From CAYJRR01 sp964372275 [NCBI: uncultured bacterium] (GTDB taxonomy: Bacteria; CAYJRR01): a DNA stretch of 15,007 nt. The stretch lies in NCBI GenBank assembly GCA_964372275.1, contig CAYJRR010000110.1:1-15007 (forward strand), in the 5' to 3' direction. A model generated the notes under the pieces. The model did no database searches, was not told where the DNA came from, and saw only the letters and a list, made by a program, of their open reading frames with translations. Made by a program: the position numbers and the translations under genes. Below are positions 13,986 through 15,007 of the stretch, piece by piece (the first letter of the stretch is position 1; the number at the start of each line of letters is the position of its first letter).

Positions 13986-13992
13986 CAACGGC

Positions 13993-14916
<924 letters not shown>

Positions 14917-15007
14917 CGACTCGCCCTTGTCGGCAACGTCCGGGGCGCCCCCCCCCGAACCACCGGAAAAGGGTACCCGGGGCCTAGGGGAGACGCAAGG
15001 CGATGAT
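14917..15007 (-). promoter_or_regulatory. Leader of the FHA-GGDEF/kinase operon with a weak promoter candidate and a G9 tract
   Basis: On the minus strand TTGCGT (14993-14998) is followed after 17 bases by TACCCT (14970-14975), a weak -35/-10 match. Between this and the ATG lie a run of nine G (14948-14956) and the palindrome GGGGCGCCCC (14942-14951), which could form a 5' leader hairpin. The window ends here, so an upstream promoter or gene cannot be excluded. Confidence 0.25.

Overview
This is GC-rich (roughly 70%), densely packed bacterial chromosome. Genes overlap at start/stop codons or lie a few bases apart, and two convergent gene pairs share a palindromic CTAG stop. An FHA-GGDEF protein next to a multidomain Ser/Thr kinase, a DUF4476 protein, a DUF2723 membrane glycosyltransferase and several lipoproteins fit a Myxococcota-like or other deltaproteobacterial/acidobacterial-type lineage. 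That assignment is inference from gene content only. I see no tRNA, rRNA, CRISPR, transposase, integrase or phage gene.

Layout. Bases 1-211 hold no gene I can assign, but include a 28-bp near-perfect palindrome. Two coupled genes of unknown function follow (212-622 and 619-1314). They appear to share a homologous domain, and the second adds a small beta-barrel (Sm/SH3-like) N-terminus. A PHA-granule-region family protein (1311-1637, minus) converges on them, with a doubtful one-helix membrane ORF overlapping its 5' end. At about 2037-2106 lie a plausible promoter and a 20-bp near-palindrome ahead of a three-gene operon: a membrane protein of the urate hydroxylase PuuD N-terminal family without its cytochrome domain (2135-2920), an HMG-CoA-synthase-like/DUF35 fusion (2924-4363), and an SCP2-type thiolase (4360-5526). 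By my reading the synthase-like part lacks all three catalytic residues of HMG-CoA synthase, while the thiolase keeps its own. This operon is the most interesting part of the window: it resembles a rewired version of the archaeal thiolase/HMGCS/DUF35 channelling complex.

Next come a DUF2723 polytopic glycosyltransferase (5612-7333) and, convergent with it, a secreted DUF4476 protein with a (Pro-Pro-Val)7 linker (7330-8094, minus). Two lipoproteins follow on the plus strand (8198-8962 and 9034-10974), the second with an IPT/TIG domain and a beta-propeller. The 278-bp gap at 10975-11252 contains a ~196-bp imperfect inverted repeat, with arms at 11051-11101 and 11192-11246, that no gene explains.

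The right end is a minus-strand two-gene signalling operon: an FHA-GGDEF diguanylate cyclase (13993-14916), then a 910-residue protein (11253-13985) combining a Ser/Thr kinase, a degenerate nucleotidyl-cyclase domain and an AAA-type ATPase. The FHA domain makes direct kinase-to-c-di-GMP coupling a testable idea.
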